Below, piece after piece: positions 1-8,558 of a stretch of DNA of 64,000 bases. The DNA is from Paeniglutamicibacter sulfureus. GTDB taxonomy: Bacteria > Actinomycetota > Actinomycetes > Actinomycetales > Micrococcaceae. Numbering within the stretch: position 1 is the first letter of the stretch; each line of letters starts with the position of its first letter. Below the pieces are notes generated by a model, which was given only the letters and a program-made list of their open reading frames with translations, ran no database searches and was not told the DNA's origin. Where the stretch lies: positions 2,292,149 through 2,356,148 of the forward strand of contig NZ_JAULBL010000002.1 in the NCBI RefSeq assembly GCF_030512175.1. The letters run 5' to 3'. A program made the translations under genes and the position numbers.

Positions 1-87
1 TGGTAAAAATCAATCTGGGCACTTAAACAGCCTACCGGTCGCGCGACATGACTAGGATGTAAAGAAGTATTTGCTTGAGAGGCATAA

Positions 88-1134
88 ATGACACATTTGA
101 ACGGGTCCTTCCAGGACACCGGCTACGAAGAGCCGAAAAAGAAGAAACGCACCGGACTGATGATATTGCTGGGTGCAGTATCGCTGGTGTTGATCGCGTT
201 GCTCGTGGCCGGAGGGTACCTGTTGTCGCTGGCGCGCAGCTTCGACAGCGGGACCACGAAGTTGACGGATGCGTTCCCTGAAGAGACGTTGCGGCCGGAG
301 AAGGCCGAAACCGCCAAGGACGCTACGAACATCCTGCTTCTTGGCAGTGACACACGCGCCACGAACCAAGGCGGGGAAGAATTTGCCGAGCTGCCGGACG
401 GCGGCCGTTCTGACACCATGATGTTGGTGCACATTCCGGCGAATCGCGAAGGCGTCTACGTCACCTCCATCATGAGGGATACCTGGCTGGATATTCCTGG
501 CCACGGCAAGGCGAAAATCAACGCTGCATTTGCGTTGGGTGGAGTTCCGCTGACCGTCCAAACGCTTGAGGGTTTGCTGGACACGCGCATCGACCACGTT
601 GCGTCCATCGACTTTGAAGGCTTCAAGGGCCTGACCAACGCACTCGGAGGGGTGGAGATCAACAACCCCATCGCCTTCAAGCAGAACCTCGCCAACGGTT
701 ACGCATTCCCCAAGGGGGTCCAGACACTGGATGGAGAAGAAGCCTTGGCCTTCGTTCGCGAGCGCTACGCGTTCACTGACGGTGACTACCAGCGGGTCCG
801 GAACCAACAGCTTTTCGTCAAGGCCATCATGAGCACCATGATGTCCAAGGAAACCCTGACGGATCCGGGAAAGATATCGGCCACCGTCCAGGAGTTCGCT
901 CCCTACGTCGCAGTGGACGAAACCCTCGATGCGATGAAGGTCGCAACGCTGGGCAGCTCCATGGCCAACGTCCGTTCCAGCGACATGACCTTCTTCACGC
1001 TTCCCAACAACGGCACCGGCCGCTCAGCGGACGGTCAGTCGATTGTCATTCCCGACATGGCCGTGGTTTCCGAATTCGCCGAGGCCCTGAAGCAAGACAA
1101 CGTGGGACAATTTATAGAGGATAACGGTCTCTAA
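88..1134 (+). CDS. LCP (LytR-CpsA-Psr) family cell-wall polymer transferase
   Basis: LCP proteins act outside the membrane and move lipid-linked wall polymers onto peptidoglycan. The 348-residue product has a short basic cytoplasmic tail (KKKK near residue 20), one membrane helix at about 23-46, and an LCP domain from about 80. Visible LCP signatures are NILLLGSDTR, GGRSDTMMLVHI, TSIMRDTWLDIPG, the DHVASIDFEGF segment, and a late arginine-rich stretch with FVRERYAFTDGDYQRVRNQQ. The ATG start follows a GAGAGG-type ribosome site. The gene lies 7 bp before the DAK2 gene. It closely resembles the second LCP protein at 8559-9614, and the nearby wall-polymer genes fit teichoic acid attachment. The exact polymer is inferred. 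The family call is secure. Confidence 0.93.
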   Translation: MTHLNGSFQDTGYEEPKKKKRTGLMILLGAVSLVLIALLVAGGYLLSLARSFDSGTTKLTDAFPEETLRPEKAETAKDATNILLLGSDTRATNQGGEEFAELPDGGRSDTMMLVHIPANREGVYVTSIMRDTWLDIPGHGKAKINAAFALGGVPLTVQTLEGLLDTRIDHVASIDFEGFKGLTNALGGVEINNPIAFKQNLANGYAFPKGVQTLDGEEALAFVRERYAFTDGDYQRVRNQQLFVKAIMSTMMSKETLTDPGKISATVQEFAPYVAVDETLDAMKVATLGSSMANVRSSDMTFFTLPNNGTGRSADGQSIVIPDMAVVSEFAEALKQDNVGQFIEDNGL

Positions 1135-1141
1135 GGATCGA

Positions 1142-2119
1142 GTGATCACTCACACCATGAACCAAAAAATCCACGCCAATTCCAAGGCCATGTCCACGTG
1201 GCTTGAGCGTATGGTCAAGAGCCTGGGAAACCATAGTGACCGCCTCAACGCGATCAATATCTTCCCCGTTGCTGACGGGGACACCGGCAGCAACCTCTAC
1301 CTCACCGCACGCAGCGCGCACGACGCGATTTCCAAGCTTGAAACGGAAAACATCGGCGAGCTTCTGACGATGGCCTCACGCGCTGCAATGGAATCGGCAC
1401 GTGGCAACTCCGGCACCTTGCTTGCCGTGTTCATGGCAGGCTTGGCCGAACCACTGTGCGGAGTGGAGCGGATAACGGCCCCAGTGCTAGCCACCGCCTT
1501 GGAAAGGGGCAAGGTCAGGGCATGGTCGGCCCTCAGCGACCCGGTCTCCGGGACAATGCTCTCCGTCATGGAGGTCGTTGCCAACACCGCCCGCGCAACG
1601 CACCGCGCCAGCGAACTTGAGCCGGAGAGCAAGGCCGCACTCGTTGAGCTTCTGGATGCCTTGTGCATTGACGCGGAGAAAGCCGTGGTCGCCACGGAGA
1701 ACGAACTCGGGCAATTACATGAAGCCAAGATCGTCGATGCCGGCGCCGTGGGCATGTTGATCATCCTGGACGAACTCCGTGGTGCACTTCTGGGACAAGT
1801 CATTGACCCTGACGAATACTCCCAACTTCATGGGTACGGCATCCAGGATCCGCATATCCACCACGACGTCGTGCATGACTCGGGTGTCGAGGTTATGTGC
1901 ACCATCAGCCTCGATGCCTTGGGAGCTGCAACCTTGCGGGGACAGCTGGACACCATCGGCGACTCCGTCATTATGAGCCCGGTCAACCCGACCGAGGACG
2001 GATACCGCTGGCGAGTACACGTACATGTCCCCGATGCCGAGAGTGCCATGAGCGTCATTCGAGGCATCGGGTCCCCGGTCAACATCTCAGTGACCGATCT
2101 ATGCACCCATGACGGCTAG
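1142..2119 (+). CDS. DAK2 (DhaL/FakA-like) domain protein
   Basis: The N-terminal two thirds is a DAK2 ATP-binding kinase domain. It has the metal and phosphate motif VADGDTGSNLYLT (about residues 43-55) and RGNSGTLLAVFMAGLAE (about 93-109). The last ~100 residues resemble the middle domain of FakA-type fatty acid kinases. FakA proteins are usually about 550 residues, so this 325-residue protein lacks the FakA C-terminal domain. No FakB (DegV) lipid carrier is seen in the window. The start is GTG at 1142, or possibly ATG at 1157. The stop overlaps recG by 11 bp, which implies co-translation. Fatty acid phosphorylation is only a family-based guess; the position before recG is common in actinobacteria. 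Confidence 0.85.
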   Translation: MITHTMNQKIHANSKAMSTWLERMVKSLGNHSDRLNAINIFPVADGDTGSNLYLTARSAHDAISKLETENIGELLTMASRAAMESARGNSGTLLAVFMAGLAEPLCGVERITAPVLATALERGKVRAWSALSDPVSGTMLSVMEVVANTARATHRASELEPESKAALVELLDALCIDAEKAVVATENELGQLHEAKIVDAGAVGMLIILDELRGALLGQVIDPDEYSQLHGYGIQDPHIHHDVVHDSGVEVMCTISLDALGAATLRGQLDTIGDSVIMSPVNPTEDGYRWRVHVHVPDAESAMSVIRGIGSPVNISVTDLCTHDG

Positions 2120-4322
2120 CGCAGAATTTACCAACGAAACGCCACTCGACATCGTCCTTGGCGCGGCTTCGGCACGCAAGGTGGAAACGGCGTTTGGATA
2201 TTCGACTGTGGGCCAAATGCTCTCGCACTTCCCGCGTCGGTACATGGAAATCGGGGAGCTCTCCAAGATTTCGGAGTTACCTGTGGGGGAGGACGTAACG
2301 ATCGTTGCCGAGGTTAAATCGGTGAATCAGCGGCGCATGCATTCGCGCTCCGGTTTTCTGCTGGAGGTGCTTGTCAGCGACGCGCTCGGTCCAGAGCAGT
2401 CGACGCTTCGCATGACCTTCTTCAACGGCTATGAGGCCAAGCGGGACCTGCAGGTGGGCTCTACGGCAATGTTCAGCGGCAAGGTCACCCTCTACCGCAA
2501 CCACCTGGAGCTCACCCACCCGGAGTATTCGTTGCTCGATGCGGCCGAGGAAGCGGACCCGCGGCCCATTCCCATCTACCCGGCCACCGCAAAATTTCCC
2601 AACAAGAAGATCCGCGAAGTCATGGAACTTGTCCTGGCAGGAATCGGGACCGCGGGATTCCCGGAGTTCATTCCCGATCCAGTCTTGAAATCCCATCGCA
2701 TCCCCGGCCGGGTGGTGTCCTATGAACATATCCATCGGCCACAAACCGTTGCCCAAGGCTATGCGGCAAGAAAACGCTTTGCCTTTGAAGAGGCCTTCCT
2801 GCTTCAACTCGCCCTGGCCCAGCGACGTGCCCACCGCATGAAACAGCCGGCCACTGCCCGGTCAGGCACTGCCGATGGACTTTTGGCGGCTTTCGATAAG
2901 ACCCTTCCGTTCACTCTCACTGACGGCCAGTTGATCGCCGGCAGGGAAATCGCCGATGACCTGGTCCGCGGACATCCCATGAACCGGCTGCTGCAAGGCG
3001 AGGTTGGTTCGGGCAAGACCCTGGTGGCCTTGCGCGCCATGCTTCAGGTCATTGACTCCGGGGGGCAGACGGCCCTCCTGGCCCCCACCGAGGTCCTCGC
3101 CCAACAGCATTACCAGTCCATCAAGAAACACCTCGGCTCGCTCGGGACTGGGGGAGAGCTTGGCTCAGACCCGCGCGCCACCCGCGTGGATCTGCTGACT
3201 GGTTCAGCAGGGACCGCCGAGCGCAAACGAGTGCTCCTTGGCGCCGCCTCGGGGGAAACCGGCATTCTGGTGGGAACACATTCCCTGTTGTCGGACATGG
3301 TCCGTTTCGTGGACCTCGGTCTGGTGGTCGTCGACGAGCAACACCGATTCGGTGTTGAACAGCGAGATGCCCTGCGGTCAAAGGCCGACATGCCACCGCA
3401 CATGCTTGTCATGACCGCAACACCGATCCCACGCACCGTGGCAATGACCGTCTTTGGAGACCTGGAAGTAAGCCTCATGAGGACATTGCCTCCAGGGCGT
3501 GCCCCCATTGCCACGCACATTGTGCCGCTTCAGTTGCCGGCGATGCAGCAGCGACTCTTTGCCCGCATGGCCGAGGAAACTGCCAAGGGACACCAGGTAT
3601 ACGTGGTGTGCCCCCGCATTAGCGAAAAAGCGGTAGAAGACGACTTCGTTCCGATGCCCATCGAGCCAACGCCCGATACGACGGCCAGCGACGGCGCAGC
3701 GAAACCGGCCACGATGACGGTTGAAAAGATGCTGGAATTGCTTGGATCCATGGATATCTTCGCCAACACGGAGATCAGGGCCTTGCATGGAGGCATGCCC
3801 AGCGAGGAAAAAGCGGATGCCATGATGGCCTTTGACTCGGGAAGAGCTTCCATCCTTGTTTCCACCACAGTGATCGAAGTCGGTGTCGACGTGCACAACG
3901 CCACGCTGATGGTCATTATTGATGCCGAGAACTTTGGGATATCCCAGTTACACCAGTTGCGTGGCCGTATCGGTCGTGGCGGGCTGCCCGGCACATGCCT
4001 CATGACCACCTGGCTCGACGCGGAGCACCCGTCGGTGATGCGGCTGAAAGCCGTGGAATCCACCACTGACGGATTCTTGCTGGCAGAATCGGATCTCAAT
4101 GAACGCCGGGAAGGCGACATCCTGGGGGCAAGCCAATCTGGTTCCAGGTCCACGCTCAAGGTCTTACGCGTGATGAAAGATGCCAAACTCATTGCCCGGG
4201 CCAGGGAAGCGGCCGAGTCAATTGTTGACGGTGACGACGGACTGCGGACGTATCCCGGCCTCCAAGCCGCGGTTGAGGAATGGGTAGACGAAGACATGCA
4301 AGCATTCCTGGAAAGGGGATAG
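2109..4322 (+). CDS. recG: ATP-dependent DNA helicase RecG
   Basis: RecG is a monomeric superfamily 2 helicase that remodels stalled replication forks and Holliday junctions. The 737-residue protein has an N-terminal wedge/OB domain, Walker A GEVGSGKT at about residue 297, the DEQH box in VVVDEQHRFGVEQRD at about 409, motif III TATPIPRT, and the C-terminal helicase motifs ALHGGMPSEEK, VSTTVIEVGVDV and QLRGRIGRGG. Length and domain order are normal for the family. It overlaps the upstream DAK2 gene and ends 6 bp before rsmD, so the three genes probably form one transcription unit. Confidence 0.97.
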   Translation: MTASAEFTNETPLDIVLGAASARKVETAFGYSTVGQMLSHFPRRYMEIGELSKISELPVGEDVTIVAEVKSVNQRRMHSRSGFLLEVLVSDALGPEQSTLRMTFFNGYEAKRDLQVGSTAMFSGKVTLYRNHLELTHPEYSLLDAAEEADPRPIPIYPATAKFPNKKIREVMELVLAGIGTAGFPEFIPDPVLKSHRIPGRVVSYEHIHRPQTVAQGYAARKRFAFEEAFLLQLALAQRRAHRMKQPATARSGTADGLLAAFDKTLPFTLTDGQLIAGREIADDLVRGHPMNRLLQGEVGSGKTLVALRAMLQVIDSGGQTALLAPTEVLAQQHYQSIKKHLGSLGTGGELGSDPRATRVDLLTGSAGTAERKRVLLGAASGETGILVGTHSLLSDMVRFVDLGLVVVDEQHRFGVEQRDALRSKADMPPHMLVMTATPIPRTVAMTVFGDLEVSLMRTLPPGRAPIATHIVPLQLPAMQQRLFARMAEETAKGHQVYVVCPRISEKAVEDDFVPMPIEPTPDTTASDGAAKPATMTVEKMLELLGSMDIFANTEIRALHGGMPSEEKADAMMAFDSGRASILVSTTVIEVGVDVHNATLMVIIDAENFGISQLHQLRGRIGRGGLPGTCLMTTWLDAEHPSVMRLKAVESTTDGFLLAESDLNERREGDILGASQSGSRSTLKVLRVMKDAKLIARAREAAESIVDGDDGLRTYPGLQAAVEEWVDEDMQAFLERG

Positions 4323-4328
4323 ATCCCA

Positions 4329-4928
4329 ATGAGTCGAATCGTTGCCGGCGCCGCCGGAGGACTTCCGCTGAAGAGCGTTCCTGGGGACTCCACCCGACCC
4401 ACCACCGACAGAGTCAAGGAAGCCCTGTTTTCGAGGCTCGAAAGCTATGACATACTCGGCAGCGCCCGGGTCCTGGACCTGTATGCCGGCGCCGGATCCT
4501 TGGGCCTGGAAGCTGCCAGTCGCGGCGCGCGGTCGGTGCTGTTGGTGGAACTGGCACCCAAGGCCGTGGCGGTATGCCAAGCCAATGCAGGCATCGTCAA
4601 CAAGGCGCTGCGCAACGACGTGGTCAGCGTCCGCCGCGGCTCGGTGGACTCCGTCCTGGATTCATTTGCCCCCGTCCCAGGGGCAAACGGCGGGAAAACC
4701 TGGGACGTCGTGTTCATGGACCCGCCCTATCCACTCACGGAAGAGGAATTGGCCAAAACCTTGGAGAAGGTCGCCTTGGTCCTCGAGGACGGCGCGACCA
4801 TTGTGGTGGAACGATCCTCGCGTTCGGCCGAGCCCACGTGGCCCGTGGGGCTGGAAAGATTCGCCGAAAAGAAATACGGGGAGACCCGTCTATGGTTTGC
4901 CGAACCCGTCAAGGTCGGAGCCGAATAG
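4329..4928 (+). CDS. rsmD: 16S rRNA (guanine(966)-N2)-methyltransferase RsmD
   Basis: RsmD methylates G966 of 16S rRNA with SAM during small-subunit assembly. The 199-residue protein shows the family start RIVAG, the RPTTDRVKEALFSRL helix, the SAM loop VLDLYAGAGSLGLEA (about residues 49-63), and the N-methyltransferase catalytic motif DPPY at about residue 131. The gene follows recG by 6 bp. Its last 39 bp overlap the 3' end of the convergent spermidine-synthase-like gene. In many relatives coaD follows directly; here two minus-strand genes intervene. Confidence 0.95.
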   Translation: MSRIVAGAAGGLPLKSVPGDSTRPTTDRVKEALFSRLESYDILGSARVLDLYAGAGSLGLEAASRGARSVLLVELAPKAVAVCQANAGIVNKALRNDVVSVRRGSVDSVLDSFAPVPGANGGKTWDVVFMDPPYPLTEEELAKTLEKVALVLEDGATIVVERSSRSAEPTWPVGLERFAEKKYGETRLWFAEPVKVGAE

Positions 4929-5669
4929 CACGCTTCCAGGGTGCGGCCCGGAGGCCCGCAACCGATCCACCATGGCCAGGTCGAGTCGCGACTGGGTCCC
5001 GGCCACGACCATGTTTCCCGGAAACTTTCTGGAGAAGATCTCGGTCGGGGCGCTGGCCATGACCGTGGCAAAAATTTCGGACATCGCCTTGATTTGGCTG
5101 TCCGCGAAGGTAAATGGAGGATCGTCACCGACGTTGACCAGGACCAGACCCTCGGGACGCAAAAGGGAGTTCATTTCTGCGTAGAATGCCGGGACCGTCA
5201 AGTGCTCCGGCGCTCCGGCGCCACTGAAGATATCCAAGACGATGATGTCGAATTTCTCTCCCGCCAATTCATGCGTCAGCACCCGTCTGGCATCCCCAAT
5301 GATCGTCCGGAGATTCCTTGGATTTTCCATGGGCAGGGCGTCGAAGACAAAATCTAGCAGTTCGCGCTCCAAGTCCACGGCGACCTGAACGCTTCCGGGT
5401 CTCTTGCGTTGGATATATCGTGCCAAGGTCAAAGCCCCGGCTCCGAGGTGCAGGACGTGCAGCGGTTTTCCAGCTTCACCGTGTTCGTCGACATGGTTTG
5501 CAAGACGTCGCAGGTACTCGTAGAAGATCTCTTCCGGATGATCCACATTCACATGTGATTGCTCGGCGCCTCCCAGCTGCAAGACCCAGGCACCGGGTAC
5601 AAAGGCGTCTTCCTCGAGCGTGGCGTGGGCTCCAAGATTGCTCAGCCACCGGCTGGCACGTTTGACCAC
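4890..5669 (-). CDS. spermidine-synthase-like SAM-dependent protein
   Basis: The 259-residue protein has the spermidine synthase fold signature: nucleotide-binding loop VLHLGAGALTLARYIQ (about residues 70-85), an acidic residue after strand 2 (VAVDLERELLDF), GDARRVL, and DIIVLDIFSG. It has no membrane segments, unlike fused MFS-synthase relatives. Members of this branch often lack proven aminopropyltransferase activity, so the substrate is unknown. It starts at GTG only 2 bp after the aminotransferase stop, so the two are probably one operon on the minus strand. Its 3' end runs 39 bp into rsmD. I would call it spermidine synthase family, not speE. Confidence 0.8.
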   Translation of the reverse strand: MVKRASRWLSNLGAHATLEEDAFVPGAWVLQLGGAEQSHVNVDHPEEIFYEYLRRLANHVDEHGEAGKPLHVLHLGAGALTLARYIQRKRPGSVQVAVDLERELLDFVFDALPMENPRNLRTIIGDARRVLTHELAGEKFDIIVLDIFSGAGAPEHLTVPAFYAEMNSLLRPEGLVLVNVGDDPPFTFADSQIKAMSEIFATVMASAPTEIFSRKFPGNMVVAGTQSRLDLAMVDRLRASGPHPGSVLFGSDLDGFGKP

Positions 5670-5671
5670 GA

Positions 5672-6883
5672 TTAGCCACCCACCGATGCAGACAAACGGG
5701 ACAAACGGTTGGCTGCCTCGGTTAGCAACTCCGGTCTCTTGCAGAAGGCAAAACGCATCAGGCTTCTGGTGCGTTCGGCCCCCTCCGCATGGCAGAAGAC
5801 AGACAACGGAATGCCGGCGACTCCGATTGCTTCGGGCATCCGACGAGCCAGATCCAGGGCATTGTCGAAACCAAGGGGGGCCACGTCGGCGACGATGAAG
5901 TAGGTGCCTTGCGGCTGGTAGACCGTCATTCCGGCCGCCTCAAGCCCCTTGGCCAGTACGTCGCTGCGTTTGCCGAGATCATTGGCAAACTCGGCAAAGA
6001 ACGTGTTCTCGGACCGCAACGCCTCCGCGACGGCCGGCTGAAAAGCAGTTCCCGAGGAGTAACTCAGGAACTGTTTGACCGTGCGGACGGCAGACACGAG
6101 ATGGGCCGGGCCAGTGGCCCATCCGACCTTCCAGCCCGTAAACGAAAAGGTCTTGCCTGCCGAGGATATGGTCAGGGTTCGCTCCCATGCGCCGGGCAGC
6201 GTGGCAATGGGCGTGTGGGCGACGCCGAACGTGAGGTGTTCATAGACCTCGTCGGAGACAATGATGCAATCGTGCTTGGCCGCCAGCGAAACGATTTCCG
6301 CCAAGACATCCTCGCCGAAGATGCTGCCCGTGGGGTTGTGCGGGTTGTTGAGCACGACCATGCGAGTGCGCTCATTGAACGCTGCACGTAACTCGTTGAC
6401 ATCCGGCTGGAAATCCGGCGCATTCAAGGCCACGGTTCGGTGGATGCCGCCGGCCAACGCGATGTTTGCCCCGTAGGAGTCATAGAAGGGTTCGAAGGTA
6501 ATGACCTCGTCCCCGGTTCCGATGAACGCGAGGATGGCCGCGGCGATGGCCTCGGTGGCACCGGTGGTTACAACCACTTCATTCTCCGGATTTACGTCCA
6601 AGCCATAGAAACGCTTCTGGTGATCCGCAATGGCCCTTCGCAACGGAAGGATTCCCGCGCCAGGCGCATACTGATTGAGGTCGCCGGAGATTCCCTGGGC
6701 GGCCACGTCCTTGAAGAATTTCGGGCCGTCGGTGTCCGGGAAGCCCTGCCCAAGGTTGATCGCCCGGTGCTTCACGGCAAGTGTGGTGATTTCCTCGAAG
6801 ATGGTGACGCCGAGATCACCATTGGCGGACAGTAAATTGGCACCGGCAGCCATGCGCTGCCATGGAACATCAATTGAAGACAT
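5672..6883 (-). CDS. class I/II PLP-dependent aminotransferase
   Basis: A fold-type I aminotransferase of 403 residues. Visible features are INLGQGFPDTDGP near the N-terminus, the cofactor-contact strand VVTTGATEAIAAAI, NNPHNPTG, DEVYEHL, and the PLP lysine in SSAGKTFSFTGWKVG (about residue 244). The motif set resembles kynurenine/glutamine transaminase and actinobacterial DapC-type enzymes, so the amino donor cannot be fixed from sequence alone. It is divergent from coaD across a gap of about 114 bp and is followed at 2 bp by the spermidine-synthase-like gene. Confidence 0.88.
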   Translation of the reverse strand: MSSIDVPWQRMAAGANLLSANGDLGVTIFEEITTLAVKHRAINLGQGFPDTDGPKFFKDVAAQGISGDLNQYAPGAGILPLRRAIADHQKRFYGLDVNPENEVVVTTGATEAIAAAILAFIGTGDEVITFEPFYDSYGANIALAGGIHRTVALNAPDFQPDVNELRAAFNERTRMVVLNNPHNPTGSIFGEDVLAEIVSLAAKHDCIIVSDEVYEHLTFGVAHTPIATLPGAWERTLTISSAGKTFSFTGWKVGWATGPAHLVSAVRTVKQFLSYSSGTAFQPAVAEALRSENTFFAEFANDLGKRSDVLAKGLEAAGMTVYQPQGTYFIVADVAPLGFDNALDLARRMPEAIGVAGIPLSVFCHAEGAERTRSLMRFAFCKRPELLTEAANRLSRLSASVGG

Positions 6884-6997
6884 GGTCCATTATCCCGTGA
6901 GTCGGTGATTCGATGGCCAACGAAACGAAAAAGACACGATGAGTCATCAAGGCGAACGAAGAGGTCGACCTGAAGCTCACTTGATAGATTGCAGAGT

Positions 6998-7480
6998 ATG
7001 CGTCGAGCCGTCTGCCCCGGGTCCTTTGACCCCATCCATAATGGTCATGTCGAGATCATTGCCCGTGCCAGCAACCTCTTTGACGAAGTCATTGTGGCCG
7101 TGTCAACGAACTACGCCAAAAAATATCGATTTGAGCCGGACGAACGACTGGAAATGGTCAGGGAAACCATTGGGGGACTACGAGGCGTCAGCGTCGAACC
7201 CATGGGCGTCGGCCTGTTGGCCGATTTCTGCAAACTGCATGGCGCAGACGCCATCGTTAAGGGTCTGCGTTCCACGGTCGACTACCAGTACGAAACCCCG
7301 ATGGCTGTGATGAACCGCCATCTCACAGGGGTTGAAACCGTGTTCCTCGCGGCGGATAACCGCTATACGCACCTTTCTTCTTCCCTGCTAAAGGAAGTCC
7401 AGTCCCTCGGTGGAGATGTGGCTGACTACCTGCCGCGAACCGTACTCAAAAGATTAAGAAACGCCTCGCAGGAGCAGTAA
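6998..7480 (+). CDS. coaD: phosphopantetheine adenylyltransferase CoaD
   Basis: CoaD adenylylates 4'-phosphopantetheine, the penultimate step of coenzyme A synthesis. The chosen start, ATG at 6998, gives the canonical beginning MRRAVCPGSFDPIHNGH, with the nucleotidyltransferase HxGH motif (HNGH). A TTG 9 bp upstream is in frame but would add residues not typical of the family. The C-terminal YTHLSSSLLKEV segment matches the ISSSxxRE-like family motif. At 160 residues the length is normal. In relatives yceD-rpmF usually follows soon after; here about 18.5 kb of wall-polymer genes lie between. Confidence 0.96.
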   Translation: MRRAVCPGSFDPIHNGHVEIIARASNLFDEVIVAVSTNYAKKYRFEPDERLEMVRETIGGLRGVSVEPMGVGLLADFCKLHGADAIVKGLRSTVDYQYETPMAVMNRHLTGVETVFLAADNRYTHLSSSLLKEVQSLGGDVADYLPRTVLKRLRNASQEQ

Positions 7481-7522
7481 TCGGGTTCGGGATTTGTGCA
7501 TTCCATGACGTAAAGTCAAAAC

Positions 7523-8419
7523 ATGACTCAAAGTAGGCGCGTAATTAAAGCCGTTATCCCTGCCGCTGGTCTGGGAACCCGATTCCTGCCAGCGACAAAG
7601 GCGATGCCCAAGGAAATGCTGCCGGTTGTCGACCAGCCCGCCATCCAATACGTAGTGGCCGAGGCATCGAAGGCCGGGCTTACGGATGTCTTGATGATCA
7701 CGGGCCGCAGCAAGCGTGCGCTGGAAGACCACTTTGACCGCGTGCCGTCCATGGAAGCTACTCTCGAAGCCAAGGGAGACAGCGAAAAACTGCGTCGGGT
7801 CCAGGAAGCCACAGATCTTGGCGAAATCCACTACATCCGCCAGCGCGATCCCAAGGGCCTTGGACACGCCGTCCTTTGCGCGAAGCAGCACGTTGGCAAC
7901 GAGGCATTCGCCGTTTTGCTCGGTGACGACCTGATCGATGAGCGGGATGAATTGCTTTCGATCATGATCGACGTCCAGGAAAAGACCGGTGGCTCAGTCA
8001 TTGCCTTGATGGAAGTTGAACCGGAGCAGATCAGTGCGTATGGCTGCGCCGATGTCTCTACCGTTGACGGTGAAAACTACGTCAAGGTCAACGGGCTGGT
8101 GGAGAAACCTGCCGTCGAAGATGCACCTTCGAATTTGGCAGTTATCGGCCGTTATGTCCTGCACCCAAGGGTCTTTGAAGTGTTGGAAGAAACCAAGCCC
8201 GGTCGAGGCGATGAAATCCAGTTGACCGATGCCCTTGAAACGTTGGCTGCGGCCGATGGCCCGGGCAGCGGCGTCCACGCCGTTGTTTTCCGTGGGCGGC
8301 GCTACGACACCGGTGACAAGCTGAGTTACATCCAAGCCGTTATATCTTTGGCTTGCGAACGCGCGGACCTAGGTCCGGACCTCCTGCCGTGGCTTAAGGA
8401 CTTCGTTTCAACGCGCTAG
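7523..8419 (+). CDS. galU: UTP-glucose-1-phosphate uridylyltransferase GalU
   Basis: GalU makes UDP-glucose, a sugar donor for wall polymers and glycolipids. The 298-residue protein has the nucleotide-binding start AVIPAAGLGTRFLPATKA, KEMLPVVDQPAIQYVVAEA, the RQRDPKGLGHAVL segment, LLGDDLI, VEKP, and DTGDKLSYIQA near the end. The ATG start is preceded by a weak ribosome site. It is the first gene of the 18.5-kb wall-polymer block and points the same way as the export and assembly genes, so supplying precursor for that locus is a sound inference. Confidence 0.96.
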   Translation: MTQSRRVIKAVIPAAGLGTRFLPATKAMPKEMLPVVDQPAIQYVVAEASKAGLTDVLMITGRSKRALEDHFDRVPSMEATLEAKGDSEKLRRVQEATDLGEIHYIRQRDPKGLGHAVLCAKQHVGNEAFAVLLGDDLIDERDELLSIMIDVQEKTGGSVIALMEVEPEQISAYGCADVSTVDGENYVKVNGLVEKPAVEDAPSNLAVIGRYVLHPRVFEVLEETKPGRGDEIQLTDALETLAAADGPGSGVHAVVFRGRRYDTGDKLSYIQAVISLACERADLGPDLLPWLKDFVSTR

Positions 8420-8558
8420 GATTTTTATATGGCAAGGCTGATTCAGCGTCTTCACAGGGTGACTGATTAGCCTTGCTTTAGTTTGTGCGAAAGTTGTCGA
8501 CCGTAACATTGCCTCGAGTCGTCCGAGACTTCTCGTTCTGGTCTTATGGAGACGTTGA

